Source: Montifringilla adamsi (lineage: Eukaryota; Chordata; Aves; Passeriformes; Passeridae). From it: 64,000 nucleotides of DNA. The DNA is taken from the NCBI GenBank assembly GCA_017590115.1, contig JAGGNK010006113.1:62001-126000 (forward strand). The letters are read 5' to 3'. Positions 1-12,512 of this stretch are shown piece by piece (the stretch's first letter is position 1; every line of letters starts with the position of its first letter). Position numbers and translations under genes: made by a program. The notes beneath the pieces are model-generated. The model saw only the letters and a program-made list of their open reading frames with translations. It searched no databases and was not told where the DNA came from.

Positions 1-671
1 TTTTAAAAAATATCAGTTCAGGAGAGTGAAGCAGATCCATTTTAATTCTGTAATTTCTCCCTCTTGGAAACGTTGGCAGCTGCTTAAACTCCACTCATGA
101 GGGCTAAAACACTTCCTTATTCTCACTGCATTTTAATTCTCCCAAAATACATTTTAATACTGCTCAAATATCACATCAAGGAAGACACTTCTCCCCGCTC
201 TCCACCCTGACAGGGTAAACTTAAAGGAGCAAGACCTAAGTGAAGGAGATCAATTTCCCCTTGAGCATAATTTAGAATACTAAATGAAAATGAGCCATGT
301 TTGCAGATGGCAGAATGAGGGAGAGCAGAATCTCTGCCATGCAGGTTTTGAATCCAGCTGTTTACGAGTGATTTCTTCCAAAGGGCTTTGCCTGAAGCAA
401 GAGTACAAAACCATTTCCTATTTTCACACTTGAGCACAAGAGAGAGATCTGTACATGGAGATCATTAACTTCACTCACTGAGAGCGATTTCTGCTGCTTT
501 GCAGCAGCGAAAAAAACTCCAACCTGGTCACTCCTTTCCCTTCCATAGAGATGACCACTGCAGGAAGATCACTGACATGTTGAAATTCACATTTCCTGTT
601 ATATGAGGGCCTCCCAACACAATAAATTTGTTGGTCTGTTCTAAGAAGTCCAGAGGAGGCCACTAAGTTGA
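1..671. other. unique intergenic sequence
   Basis: No coding, repeat or RNA signature is visible. All open frames are under 90 codons and resemble nothing I know. Confidence 0.5.
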
Positions 672-1066
672 TCACAGGGCTATCCCTTGAAAACAGGCTC
701 AGAGAGATGGGATTGTTCAGCCTGGGGAAGAGAAGGCTCCAGGGAGACTTTAGAGCCCCTTCCAGTGCCTAAAAGGAACCCACAGGAAAGATGGAGAGGA
801 ACTTTTCACATGGATGTGTAGAGACAGGACAAGGGGGAATGGATTTATGTGATAAGTTTAGATGGGATATTAGGAAGAAATGCTTCCCTGTGAGGATGCT
901 GAGGCGCTGGCACAGGTTTCCCCAGTGGCTGCCCCATCTCTGGAAGTGTCCAAGGCCAGGTTGGATGGGGCTTGGATCAACCTGGGATAGTGGAAGGTGT
1001 CCCATGGAATGAGATGATCCTCAAGGTCCCTTGTAACCCAAACCATTGCAGGATTCTGTGATTCTA
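672..1066 (+). repeat. CR1 LINE 3' fragment
   Basis: A plus-oriented CR1 tail of about 395 bp, truncated at its 5' end. It contains the TTCAGCCTGG..GAGAAGGCTCC block (about 715-740), the CCAAGGCCAGGTTGGATGGG block (950-970) and a 3' end of ATTCTGTGATTCTATAA. The two short opposing open frames here are only CR1 sequence. Confidence 0.9.
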
Positions 1067-4000
1067 TAAATATTCTATAAATATTCAAAGCAATGTTGTT
1101 TATGCACCGGTCTCAGGTTTAATCCAACACCAGACTCAGCAGTGCCAGGCACTGAGGAGGAATCTAAATGATGGCTTTTGTCTTCAGGACGTTCCCAGTC
1201 CGTTTAGAGGAGGATCCCACTGGAGAGCCAGAAGGAATAAAAGAAAAAGTGGTGATGTGTGTTAGCAAGTCCAGTGGTCTGTTTTCAGACTTCTGCCATG
1301 GTAAATATCTATTATGCACTCACTAATTACTGTGTGCCTTCCCAATTCCCCTGCCTCCAGCAGAACTGAATGAAATCGGAAAAGACGCAGGAAAAGGTGA
1401 GGGGGATTATCAGGGAAGTGGAAAAATCTCTTTGAAAAGAATGGGTAAATAAATTAGGCTTCGCCATTCCAGAAAATGAGCCAGCTGGGAAGTGACAGAG
1501 GTCTGCAGGGTCCTGAGTGGCCTCAGAAAGGGAGTGAGTGCTCATTCAGCATCTTCTTTTTAATGCAAAACAGGACAAACAGAACAAGAGGTACTGGCAG
1601 TTCTGACATGGAAATAGCAGGTGGCAGCCTCAAAATGAGCAAAATAATTCACACAGCATAAAAGAAAAAAAAGGACAGGATGTCTCAGTGTAGGACATAA
1701 TAGTTGCTAAATATTAACACATCTTCAAAAATTGATGAGACAAATTAATGGAAAAAAATGTCAATCAAGTAAATACAGTGGCACCTTTTTCAACTCCAGA
1801 GGTATCTGTAGGGCAGAGTAGCACCTCTCTGTCTTTTCCTCTCATTCTGACACTTGGCACTTGGGAGAAGAGCTGATGTTCACCTTTTCTTCATCTTTTT
1901 TCTCTGGGTTCCCCCCCTCATCCAAGACAATATGGAGACTCCTTATCTCTCCTTTTGTTGTTGATGTATTTATAGAAACTGTGCTTTTATGCCAAAGTTG
2001 CTGCCAGAAAAATTAAATTGGTGATTGCTGAGCACAAAAAACAAAGCCAAGGTGTTATTTTGTACCATTATGAGCACAGGTTAAGTATGAGCCCAAAATG
2101 AGCCCAAATCAGGTTTGTTCCTGAAATTCTGTCTAGAAACAGCTGGAAAAGGTCTGTGGCCTCCATGGTGACTCTCACCACAGAAATGCCTGACAATTCG
2201 TGAGGGACCAAACACATCAGGAAAAGAGAGGGGAGAGAATCTTCCCAGACAAAAGTCCGTGAGTTGCTTTATGCCTAAAATATTTGGCTTTATAAAAAAT
2301 AATAAATGTTTATCTCCCCATCTATCAGGGGAAAAAAATACTGCATAAGTAAATGAAAGCCATAAAGAAGCAAAAGGGAGGATAAAAAGCAAGTATGCAT
2401 TTATAAAATAGAGGCATATCCCATAAACAGAAGTGAAGCAAGGTATAAAACCTTCTCAATAAAAACCTTGAACATCACAAGGCATCACCCTCCTCTAATT
2501 AGAAACATGTCTTGTGTCTTTTCAACCAACAGTCATGATCTAGGTATTAAACTTTTATATTTTATTTTGCCTCACAGTGGCAGGTTGTATAATGCTTTGA
2601 AAATGAGCATATAAGTAAGGTTTATTATTATTTAAAACCCCAAAATTGCGGATTGCAACATTTTAATTCCCTTTTTTTTTTTTTTTTAATTAAACTGAAC
2701 CAAGTCTGACAGCCTTTAGGAATTAATATATTTGTAAGGATGCAGTCCAAAGACCTGCAAGATCTACTATTACCCTCAAAAAATCCTAAATCACAACCCT
2801 TCCCTGCTAATGCATCTTGCTTCCCATTATCCCTGACTTATTAAAGAGCAGTTTGTGTCATTTGTAACCTCACTGAGTGTATTATAGATGGTTTATTTAA
2901 CAGTTATAAGTCATTAATGTCAGGTTGCAGCTTCTCTTAAGGAAGGTATTTAAACTGTAAAAGTGGAGCCCAAGGTCTGAATGGCTGAATAAGTTAAAGA
3001 TCTTTGGATGCTGCTTAGTTAGGTAAAATTTGGTTACATTTTGGTAATTTTGATCTAAAAATCAAGAAGAGCTCCTGTGATGATTCAGTGATTCGTCCCC
3101 ATCTTTAACATCCAGCTGAGGGGCATGAGGAGAGTGTTACATGATACAGCAGATGTGTGTCATGAGAGGAGGAGAGGGTGACATCTCATGGCTCTGCTGG
3201 TGCCTGGACAGTATTTTTGGGGTGTTTTTCTAGCCCTTAAATAAATAAAACAGCTTCTGGAAAAGCCCTGGTGCTTGATGCAGTTGAAGGAAACCTGGCT
3301 GCTTCTCTATCTGGTTATCAGTAGATTCACACAAATGGATGTCCCCCTGTTTCACCTCTGGAAATGAAATCATACCTCTGGGACAGGTGGTGGCTGTCAG
3401 TGGATAACACCAGGACTCTTCTAAGAGAATATTTTAGCAGAAAAGATCCATTTGTCAGACTCCCAACTCCTTACAGGGCTCAGCTGATCCATCAAGCATT
3501 CTCTGCTGACTCCAGGAACTCACTCTGGAATGTTCACAGCTCCTAAAGTCCCACATCTGAGTCACTGCCAAAGTGGTGATGGCCATGTGGGAGTGTTCTT
3601 ATTTCTGCAAAATATCCATGTGACACCACCCTTTGCTCTACTCTAATGCAGAGAAATTCATCAAGAATTGCCCCTGTGGGCAATGGTAAAGTGTTGGAAT
3701 CTGAAATGTAGGGAATTTCAGAATTTTGGACCTGCAAGCTAAAACTTAGAATTAAATACAAGATTTGATTTGAGGCTTGGAAAAGGCTTCTAAACTTAGG
3801 TAATAGAAGTGAGAATGTAGATTTGTAGTTTAAAGTAGAAACGTCAAGGGAAAGAAAGTTTAGAGTTTTAGGGTACAGTACTATAGGTTTGTGTGTCATA
3901 CATTATTTACTACAGACTACTCTGTAACATGAGTCCATGAAATTAAATATTTAAGGATTAAGTCAAAAACATAAATATCCTTGTTAGCAGTGTTTTATTG

Positions 4001-4330
4001 GTTTATAAATCCCTAAAAGTTCTTATAACTTGGGGTCTTGTCACCTTCTGAACCATGCAGTAAAGATGTGAGCCAAACTCACCCTTCCTGCCCATGTAAA
4101 AGATAAGAAAAATAAATCACATCATCTAAAAAACTCAGAAGTCCCGTCTCTAACTCATTCAAAATTCCTTCCAAAATCCCCATAGTAAAGGACCTAACCT
4201 GTAAAGAACCAGGAATTTCTTTCCTGATGTTTCCTGGTTATCCCTTGGTTTGTAGTTTGAAGCATGAGGAGTTATTTCCTTTCCAAAGAGTGAGATTTAA
4301 TGAACCTGTCTTGGTTACAACCCTGTATTA
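1067..4330. other. gene-free, AT-rich intergenic sequence
   Basis: About 3.3 kb with no recognisable gene or repeat family. A T-run lies at about 2671-2688, and 2400-3060 is notably AT-rich with several TTATTTAA-type stretches. The longest open frames (about 100-118 codons) have no domain-like composition. Confidence 0.5.
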
Positions 4331-4430
4331 TCATAGAATCAGAGCATGGTTTGGATTGTAAGGGACATTAAAGATCACCTAATTCCAACCTCCCTTGCCT
4401 TGGTCAGGGACACCTTCCACCAGCAGGTGA
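4331..4430 (-). repeat. CR1 LINE 3' tail fragment
   Basis: Starts TCATAGAATCAGAGCATGGT and runs through a diverged TTGGTCAGGGACACCTTCCA. Only about 100 bp remain. Confidence 0.8.
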
Positions 4431-5163
4431 AAAGATGCTGAAGGCTCTTTGACCCTTCTGGAATACAATTTAAATTTCCAGGAAAAAAACCCACTGTGAA
4501 TTGCAGGAATGCAGTTAAATCCTCATCAGGTCCAAACACAAAATGCTTTTGATTCTTGTTGGGACCTCTGTACCACGTTTGCCCTTCCAACTGCCCACTG
4601 GCAGATTTCTGCAGATTCTTTAAACCAGGCCTCCTTCCAAGAGAGGAAGCTGTGGCAAGAGCTGTCCTCAGTAATAAGACGTGTAGGGACAGGGATTTTG
4701 GTTATTTTTATGTTGTTTAAACACAGGTTGCTCATAGTTACAAACCATCAAAATAATGACATGTGCATCGGAAGCAGCAGAAAAAAAACAACCCCAAAAC
4801 AAACAACAAAACAGTTTCATACTCTTTGTCCAGGGTTTTTATGTTTTGCTTCTCTTGGGGGTCACAAAGTTCCCTTCTGCCACTGGGAGGAAAGAGAAAG
4901 AAAAGCCATAAATCAACAATGTTGTGGTCTCTGCCAGGTACAGAGCAAATGTGCAGAGAGGCAAAGAAAAGCAGATGCTCACGGTACCCAGGGGGCTGAG
5001 TCTGCATTTCCCAGCATCTCCTGGTGAAAGATGTTTCTCCGCTGGGTTGTTGCTTTCCACCTGAACCCCAGGCTGGCAGTGTCACATGAAGGGACCTCTC
5101 TCTCATATCTCCAGTCCCCTGGGGCTCCATGTCTTACAAATCCAGTTATTTAAAGGGATAATA
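4431..5163. other. unique intergenic sequence
   Basis: No gene seen. An open frame of 172 codons on the plus strand (4509-5027) overlaps comparable frames on the minus strand and has no motif, so I do not call it. Confidence 0.4.
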
Positions 5164-5432
5164 AAATAATAGAATTGTTTAGGCTGGAAAAATCCTCAAA
5201 GGTCATCGAGCCTAACCACTAACCCAGCAGTGACAGATCCACCACTAACCTTTCCCCAAGTGCCACATCCACACATCTTCTAAATCCCTCCAGGGATGGT
5301 GACACAGCCATTTCCCTGGGCAGCCTCTTCCAGTGCTTGGCCACCCTTTGGGAGAACAATTTTTTCCTAATATCCAATCTAAAATTCCCCTGACACAACC
5401 TGAGGCCGTTTCCTCTCATCCTGTAGTGTTTT
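5164..5432 (-). repeat. CR1 LINE 3' fragment, older subfamily
   Basis: Minus-oriented tail of a subfamily that differs from most others here. It has AAGTGCCACATCCACAC and TGGCCACCCTTTGGGAGAAC in place of the CCATGGGCAGGG block, and ends near CTGAGGCCGTTTCCTCTCAT. Confidence 0.85.
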
Positions 5433-6341
5433 GCCTTCCGAGGATTCAAGATTTTGGTTCTGTTGAGATCCTATTCCAGCACATCTCTCCTCTGACAGCC
5501 ATAAGTCATCCTCCCTTTTGCAGGCAAAATTTATTTCTGGCCTAAATAAACATTTTTTTTTTTCCCCCTGCCTATATTGACTTTTTAATGAAGTCTCTCT
5601 TCCCCCTCTATATCCAATGCTCCTGGTGCTCCTCTGTGTGATCACGTCGTTTTAGTGATCTAAGCCAGATCTGATTTTTTTTGTTTCTTATTCAACAGCT
5701 GAGCTTTTCATTACCTGTGAGACTTTTTTTTTTTTTTGTTTTTTTTTTTTTTTTTTTTTTTTGTTTCCTTGTTCTGGTATAATGAGATGCACATATTGCA
5801 TTTATTTTATGGATTCTCCAGGAACAGGACTGTGTGCCACAGCTCCAAGAATTATTTCCACTAAGGAGCTACTCCTAATACACCCTCACTCTCAATGGGC
5901 CCTGGTAATTTGGATCCTGAATGCTTTAAACCATTGTCACCATTATGGTTTGGATGCAAAAATACAATTTATAGGATTGGAAGAGGATCTTCCTGGAAAT
6001 CACACTTAGAGGAAAGAAACCAGCATTCAGAAACTGGCCTGTCTCTAGCTTTTAATGATCTAATCAAAGACAAATTGCTCCTTGGCTGCTACATGTTTGC
6101 GGAAACAAAGATTAAAAATGGACAAAGGTTTGAGAAATCAAAGAGGGAGCAGACCCACAGAGATGGTTTAATTTCTTCTGAAGTAAATGGGAGTGGAGCA
6201 TCTAAATGACTTCATGGGTATAAATGACTAAATGGCTTTGGTCTGCACACTGTGAGAGGTTTTTTTAAAAGGCATTTGCTCCCATTTTTGAAAGCTCTTT
6301 TAAAGTTTGTTAAAGCTGAGAACTGCCACAAGAATGAGCAC
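5433..6341. other. unique intergenic sequence with T-run
   Basis: Contains a long T-run and otherwise nothing recognisable. Confidence 0.4.
5724..5766. repeat. poly-T tract
   Basis: About 43 bp of T, interrupted only by single G residues. Length is likely to vary between individuals or assemblies. Confidence 0.9.
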
Positions 6342-6478
6342 AAAATCACAGAATGGGTAAAGTTTGAAGGCACCACAATGGGGTCATCTGGTCCCCCCTC
6401 CCTGCTCAAGCAGGGTCATCCCAGAGCACATGGCACAGGATTGTGTCCAGACAGTTCTGGAATATCTGCTCAGTGAGG
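6342..6478 (-). repeat. CR1 LINE 3' fragment
   Basis: Starts AAATCACAGAATGGGTAAAG. It continues with a CAAGCAGGGTCATCCCAGAG block and GTGTCCAGACAGTTCTGGAA, which marks an older CR1 subfamily. Confidence 0.75.
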
Positions 6479-6639
6479 AGGACAAAAAAAAAAGAAACCA
6501 AAATTTAATACATCTAGTGAGAGTATGTGTTCAAAAGTTTTGAGGAGGAAAAGTTATTTAAAAGAGGGCATCATTTGTTGTCCAAAATTAGCAGCAGTGT
6601 ATGGAGCCTTTGAATCCCACCAAGAAATCACTAATTTTG

Positions 6640-7090
6640 AGATTCCTTCGAATATGGAGACAGGATTATAAAAAGTACTGCGCTGCAATGAGGAAGTGCA
6701 GGAGATTTGATGACACTGACTCAGTCTTTTCCATTGTTAATAAGCAATAATCAAGGCCACAATTTTCAGTGGTGAGATATTCTCTGCTCTCTCCCCACTT
6801 AACAGCCACAGACAGACCATTTCCTCCATGCTTTATTGTTTTTCATATTTACAGAAAAAAAACCCCACAAAATTAGGCTCCATCTGCAGCTTGTGAGGCT
6901 GCAAAAGGCAAACAATTCCCCCCAGACTGAAAGCCATAATAGGTTGTTCTCCATGCAAATTGGGCAAAGCAAATGCTGGGTAATTGGCTAAAAATGGCTA
7001 AACTCAGATGATCTCTGTTCCAAACTGTCATTTAAGACAAACAAATGTATTTGCATGCGAGGAATTCTGCCAGGGTACATCTGGAGCAAT
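6640..7090. promoter_or_regulatory. candidate conserved non-coding element
   Basis: Non-repetitive sequence with a perfect POU octamer ATGCAAAT at 6953-6960 and a second AGCAAATGC nearby. It also has an AP-1-like TGACTCAG at about 6717 and several homeodomain-type TAAT cores. This is inference from motif content only; no conservation data were available. Confidence 0.2.
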
Positions 7091-7339
7091 CTGAATAGCT
7101 GGGGTGTTGATTCAGGCTAAGACTGCACCATGTGGGGTGGCCTCAAAGAGGACTGGCTCCATAATTTTAGGGGATTGAGGAATATCCCTTGGGAAGCAGA
7201 AAGCTCCTGTACTTGTAGATACCTTCAGGAATTGTTATCCTGGGACAGGCTAACAGAACATCTGGTGATTAAATAAATGGGGCAGAAGATCTTTCTCCTT
7301 TTTGATGCCTTTATTAAAAAGAATCAGCTCAGGTGGGGA

Positions 7340-7450
7340 GAAACCGACGGGTCGTGCCCGCGCCGCTGCTGCTCCCAGGAGTGGCACGGAGGAGGAGGAG
7401 GAGGATGATGATGATGCAGCTGTGTCCGCTGGTCTGCAGGCAGAGCTGGG
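7340..7450. other. GC/CpG-rich patch with GAG and ATG triplet repeats
   Basis: CpG-dense sequence (7347-7390) runs into GGA and TGA triplets (about 7387-7416). The surroundings are AT-rich and CpG-poor. A plus-strand frame would read an acidic EEEEEDDDD run, but it has no splice-site or homology support. Confidence 0.4.
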
Positions 7451-8169
7451 GCTTCCATCCTCATGGGAGATGAGGAGATTCCAATTTTTCGGTCTAACAT
7501 TCCAGGTCCTCTCTCTAGTTAACATCTTTTCAGGTTAGGGTGAGAAGTAAAAAGGATCTTAGCAGATACTGGACTAAGTTCCTCATCTTTAGACATCACT
7601 TAGGTCTTTTAATTTTACGTTGGCTCATTGTTTTTAAGGGGTTTTTTTTCCTGGAAAATTGCAAAATTTGGTGAAATGCATTCTCATCTGCATACCAGCC
7701 CTGATGTCACTCCCCTTCCCCTGCTACCTGCGGGGTCTGGTGTCACTCCCTGGCAATCAGCCAGGCTGATCACCAACCATTAACAGGTAATTGAAGAAGA
7801 ACTCTCAACAACAGGTGATAGCAACATGAAGCTAATTTTCAATTTAACAGCAACTGGTTCAACTTGTTTTAACTCTGCAACCTTAAAAAAAAAATAGATA
7901 ACTTTTTACTCGTAACAGTGATACAACCAGTCTCTGATGACAGAGGAAACAATTAAGGAAGTTACGGAGTTGTATTTTGTATTTCCCTCAATATTCCCTC
8001 TTGGAAGCTGACTTGGGACTTTCTTTGCTGTTGAAAGGAGGGAATGGCTTTAAGTTGAAAAAAGATAAATTTAGATTGGATAAAAGTATCAGAAGAAATC
8101 CCTGTCACCTCCTGACCTCAAGAACCATCAGTGGAAAGACTGGTAGATACAGAGACTAAATGAGTTGCA

Positions 8170-8388
8170 TGGAATCATGGAATGATTTTGGTTGGAAGGC
8201 ATCTCAAAAATCATCTTGTTCCACCCCCTGCCATGGGCAGGGACACCTTTCACTGTTCCAAGTTGCTTCAAGCCCTGTCCAACTTGGCCTTGAACACTTT
8301 CAGGGATGACGTATCCACAACTTCTCTGGGCAATCAATCCCAGGGCCTCACCATCCTCACAGGGAAGAATTTATTCTTGATATCTAAT
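8170..8388 (-). repeat. CR1 LINE 3' fragment
   Basis: Begins GGAATCATGGAATGATTTTG, contains CTGCCATGGGCAGGGACACC, and runs to CAGGGAAGAATTTATTCTTG. Confidence 0.9.
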
Positions 8389-8997
8389 CATAATCATAAT
8401 TAATAATCTAAATAATTCATAATCCAGCACTCACTCTCCATTGCAATTCAGACCTTCCCAGTTTCTCCTAATGAAGGCAGGCCCCAAAAGAGAGATAACT
8501 GGGGGAGCAAAGCCCAGTGATGAGCAACTCAGCATCAGATGTGAACAAAGTCCCCTCAGGAATGCACATCCCGGCCATCTCCAGGGACATGGTGCTGTAA
8601 ACACAGCAGGACATTTATCATGCCAAGGGTAAAGCAGGCTGACCCCAATCTTAATTGGATCTAGGCTGGCAAACCCCCTGGCAGCTCCTGGGAAACAATA
8701 GTGGGACAACTGGGGAACGTGCATGGAATGTGCTGCTGGGTCAGCAGCTGTGCAGCTGTGCTCCATAAATCCATAAATCCTTATGGCAGGAAGAGGAGCC
8801 AGCCCAGGTTTAGAACACCTGGTTGTGGGCAGGGACTGGGCAGTCACAGGCATGGAGTGCTGCAGACAGGGTGGGGCAGGGGATGGAATACAAAAAGTGA
8901 CTTTTCCAAAGGTCTCTCACCTTGTTGTTGTCATTCTGCTGTGGAACAGCCTAGAAAGATTGTTCCAGCAGAAGGAAAGCTTTTGGTTAAACACAAA
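8389..8997. other. unique intergenic sequence
   Basis: A short ATAATCATAATTAATAATC stretch follows the CR1. Nothing else is recognised. Confidence 0.4.
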
Positions 8998-9240
8998 ATC
9001 GTGGAACCATGGAATCACAGAGCTCTTAAGGTCAGAAAAGACCTCAAAGTTCATCAAGTCCAGCTGTCAGCCCTGCACACTGCATTCACCACTAAACCTT
9101 GTCCTCAAGCACCACATCCACCCTTCCAGGGTTGGTGACTCCACCACCTCCCTGGCCGGCCTTTTCCTGTACTTTCCAGGAAAAAATTTTTCCTAATATC
9201 CAGTCTAAACCTCCCCTGTTGAAACTTGAGGCCAGTTGGA
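8998..9240 (-). repeat. CR1 LINE 3' fragment, older subfamily
   Basis: Contains AAGCACCACATCCACCCTTC and TCCTAATATCCAGTCTAAAC. It stops abruptly just before a second CR1 in the same orientation. Confidence 0.85.
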
Positions 9241-9250
9241 TTTGCATTTT

Positions 9251-9570
9251 TTACAGAACCACAGAATTAGGGTTGGGAAAGAACTCTGGAGGTCATCCAG
9301 TCCAATCCCCCTGCCCAAGGCAGGGTCACCTGGAGCAGGTGACACATCCAGGAACACATCCAGGTGGATCTGGAATGTGTCCAGAGAGGGAGAATCCATG
9401 ACCTCCCTGGGCAGCTGTTCAAGTGCTCTGCCACCCTGCATGGAAAGAAGTTCTTCCTCATGTCGTGGTGGAACTTGTTGTCTTTTAGTTTATGGCCATT
9501 GCTCCTTGTCCTTTCTCAGGGTTCTGCTGATAAGAGTTTGGCACCATCCTCTTGAAATCCTCTTTACCTG
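9251..9570 (-). repeat. CR1 LINE 3' fragment, second of a same-strand pair
   Basis: Starts ACAGAACCACAGAATTAGGG. It has CCCAAGGCAGGGTCACCTGG and GTCCAGAGAGGGAGAATCCA, an ancient CR1 subfamily unlike the neighbour 10 bp away. Confidence 0.85.
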
Positions 9571-9584
9571 CAAGAAGACAGCAT

Positions 9585-9644
9585 TTTATAGATATAAATA
9601 TATATTATATTAACTTTTTATTATGTATATTATATATATATTCC
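9585..9644. repeat. AT-rich low-complexity tract
   Basis: TATA/ATAT-rich sequence such as TATATTATATTAAC and ATATTATATATATATTCC. Confidence 0.8.
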
Positions 9645-12110
9645 TTTTTCAGCCAGAAACCAGGGTCCAAATATTAAAACTGCATGATCTTAATCCAACA
9701 CACAAGGTACTGTGAGTTTACATGTCACAATCAGGGTTAAAATATCCAATTTGTTGGTGGAGAAGTGCAAAGACAAGAGATTTCTTTTAGCTGGGACTGA
9801 AAAATAAAAAGTGTTTTGAATAAAGAGTGAGAAATAAAAAGTCCACTTTCTTAATCCCTGTGGTGAAGAATATCTCAGCAAGCAGCTCATAGAAATGCCC
9901 TGAACAGAAGCATGGAGATGACAAGAAATGCAGGCTTATATAGGAGACAATTTGATTTTCTGTCCTGCTAAGAGAGAGCTTTTTTAATTCTCATTCTTCC
10001 CATACCTGTCTGTCATTTTACCCTTTTCAGCCCATTCTCCCAGTGCTGGCTCCTGACAGCTCTGACCTTTTGTAGCAGCTGGAGCACATGAGGGTGGGTC
10101 CTGACAACATGAAAAGATAGAATCAGAGTTGGATTTAAGTGTAAGGATCAATCCTTAACATACAGCCATGTTTTGGTTTTTAATAATAATATCTAATAAA
10201 ATTTAAAAAATAACATAGGCTAAATAAATATTTGAACAAGCAGTTAAACAAAATTGTGTGCATGCGCGTATGTGAGTGTAGACAAAGTTTCAAGAAATAA
10301 ATAACAAACATTTACAAAAGTAAATATTTATGTAAAATAATGCAGACCCTGTCAGTGCAAATCAGAAATGTGTCAGAAAAACACCTCCACTGACCCTTTC
10401 CCCAGACCAGCTCCAGAGTCTTGAGCCTGCTCAAGTGATGCAAGGATTATAACAGATTTCTGGTCTTAAATTTCAGAAATGGTACTTACAGTTTTTATTC
10501 CCTTTTTTCCCCCCTGTATTTCTGACATCTCTGCTCCTCAGTAAAGCTCCAGAACTCAGGTTATAGCAGTATCTGCACTTTCACCTGTTCATCCAACCTG
10601 CAAAAATGAAATTAAAAAAACAAACCATAATTGTGTTTCATATGGTCACACCTAATGTAAGTAATCAAATAAATGTGCTGCTCACATTGACCTTTCTCTT
10701 TGTCCCATTTAGCTGGGAATAATACCTGTGGATCCCTCAGGATTTTGTCCTTTAAAGACACAAGGAGCAATAAAACATTATACCCAGGGAGAATATTCTG
10801 CCTCAGCCTTTTGGCTGTTGGAAGTTCTCCAGTGCAAGAGAAGTGTCTCAGTTTTTGGGGCTCCTAAAAAGGTGACAGCTCTGTGATAACAGATCAACCT
10901 CAGCACCACGAGGAGGTGAGGTACAGCAGCATTACCCATATGGAAAGAGCTATAATTAGGGCAGACCTAAAGTTTTCAGAGCAATTCCTTGCTAAGGCTG
11001 AATATTAAATCTTCACAGAAGCTTCACAGAAGCAGCAGGAGTTTTACAGAGAAGATGCAAATTAAAGCTGCGAGTCTACTCCAAAATCCAGACCTGTCTG
11101 TCATCCAACGCTCAATCCTTTAAAGAGTTTCTATGAGCCCCAGGAATTAGGATCATGAAATTGGAGCTATTGGAGATACAGAACAGGATCCTTTTCAGTT
11201 CATGCAGCAGGAACCTTAAGATGAACAAATGTTTTACAGTCTGTTCCATCAGAAGTCATTGCTGATATAGACTCATCTGCAACCTGGCCCAAATGTGTGT
11301 GGTCATGGCTTGCAGCTGACTCAGGCCAGGTTTAAGTTCAGGCTTCATCATTCACAAATAATTTGATATTTCTCATTACTGCCAAGGAGTGCCAAGGAGT
11401 TCATGCAACATAGAAATTCCCCATTCCCCATTTAAAGCTGTTGACTATAGCAAGCCAGGAAGCTGAAATGACATTCCTGAAGGTCTCAGACATTTTCTTG
11501 ACCCAGGAACTCTCTAAAACACATCTTATAACCAAATTCATCTTATCATAAATAAGGGAAATCATGAAAATTCCTGAAGGAATAATGAAGATGTTGGACA
11601 AACTTCTCTGGCTGCAGCCTGAGGCCTTCTGGAAAGCCTGATGGAAACATTCATGAGGAAATGTGGCCACAGAGAAGCACTTGTTTTCCAGGCAAACAGA
11701 CACCAGGAGATACATTGGCATGAAGCTGTTTGCTATGCCTGGTGAAGGTGATAAATCAGAGAAGAGGCCAAACAATAACACAGGAATTGTGCCACTTCTC
11801 ATGCCGAGAAAACAAGTCCAACCCAAACTCTCGGTGTGTTTAAATCACATTCCCAAGCAGAGCTCAGGATTAACTGTTCCTCTGCAAATCTTCAGTGAAG
11901 CAACCACACCAACCCTCCACCACTTCATTTTAAAGACTTTTTCTCCTCTACAGCCGAGGGTCAAAATTTGAGGGAAATGAAATTGCCAGAACATTGTTCT
12001 TTTATTTCAGGGGAGAAGCTGCAGCGCTGAAGCTCCAGATGGAGCTGCTGGAGGCCATGGCTGAGTCACATCTCACAGGGCTGGAGCCTCCTCTTCTTTT
12101 TTTCCCCCTG
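9645..12110. other. gene-free intergenic sequence
   Basis: About 2.5 kb without a recognisable repeat or gene. 10120-10340 is AT-rich. The best open frame (141 codons, minus, 11401-11826) has no recognised similarity. Confidence 0.45.
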
Positions 12111-12246
12111 TTCCAGGTCAGGTTGGATGGAGACCTGAGCAAGGTGGTGTTGGAAATAGGAAATAAATATTCCTTAAGATCCTTTCAAATCCAAACCATT
12201 GTTTGGGTTGAGTTGGAAAGGACTTTAAAGAACATTAAGGTCCTTT
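12111..12246. repeat. head-to-tail-inverted CR1 tail pair
   Basis: The plus-oriented half (12111-12200) has CAGGTTGGATGGAGACCTGAG and ends CCAAACCATT. It is followed at once by the minus-oriented CR1 terminus (12201-12246: GTTTGGGTTGAGTTGGAAAG). Together they form a short inverted repeat of CR1 3' ends. Confidence 0.6.
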
Positions 12247-12512
12247 AAGCATCCTTAAATAAGGATCCTTCATTGGATCCTTATGGATTCAGTGGAATGA
12301 AGGAGGGGTGAGAAGAAGTCTTGTCCTGGATATTGCAGTTATAAATCAAACCTGTCCTTGAAACTGCATCTAAAACATCAATTATAAATGTAAAAGCCAA
12401 TGCTACAGGCCCAAAACCTGGAGCTCTTTAAATGAGGAGTTGCTGATCTCATTAAACTCATTGTTGAAGCCCAGATTTGTGCATAATTGAGCAGATCCAG
12501 GATTCAGGACCA

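Larger units (their letters stand above)
6479..8169. other. unique intergenic block
   Basis: Free of CR1. It holds a candidate regulatory stretch (6640-7090) and a short GC/CpG-rich patch (7340-7450), both listed separately. No gene recognised. Confidence 0.45.
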
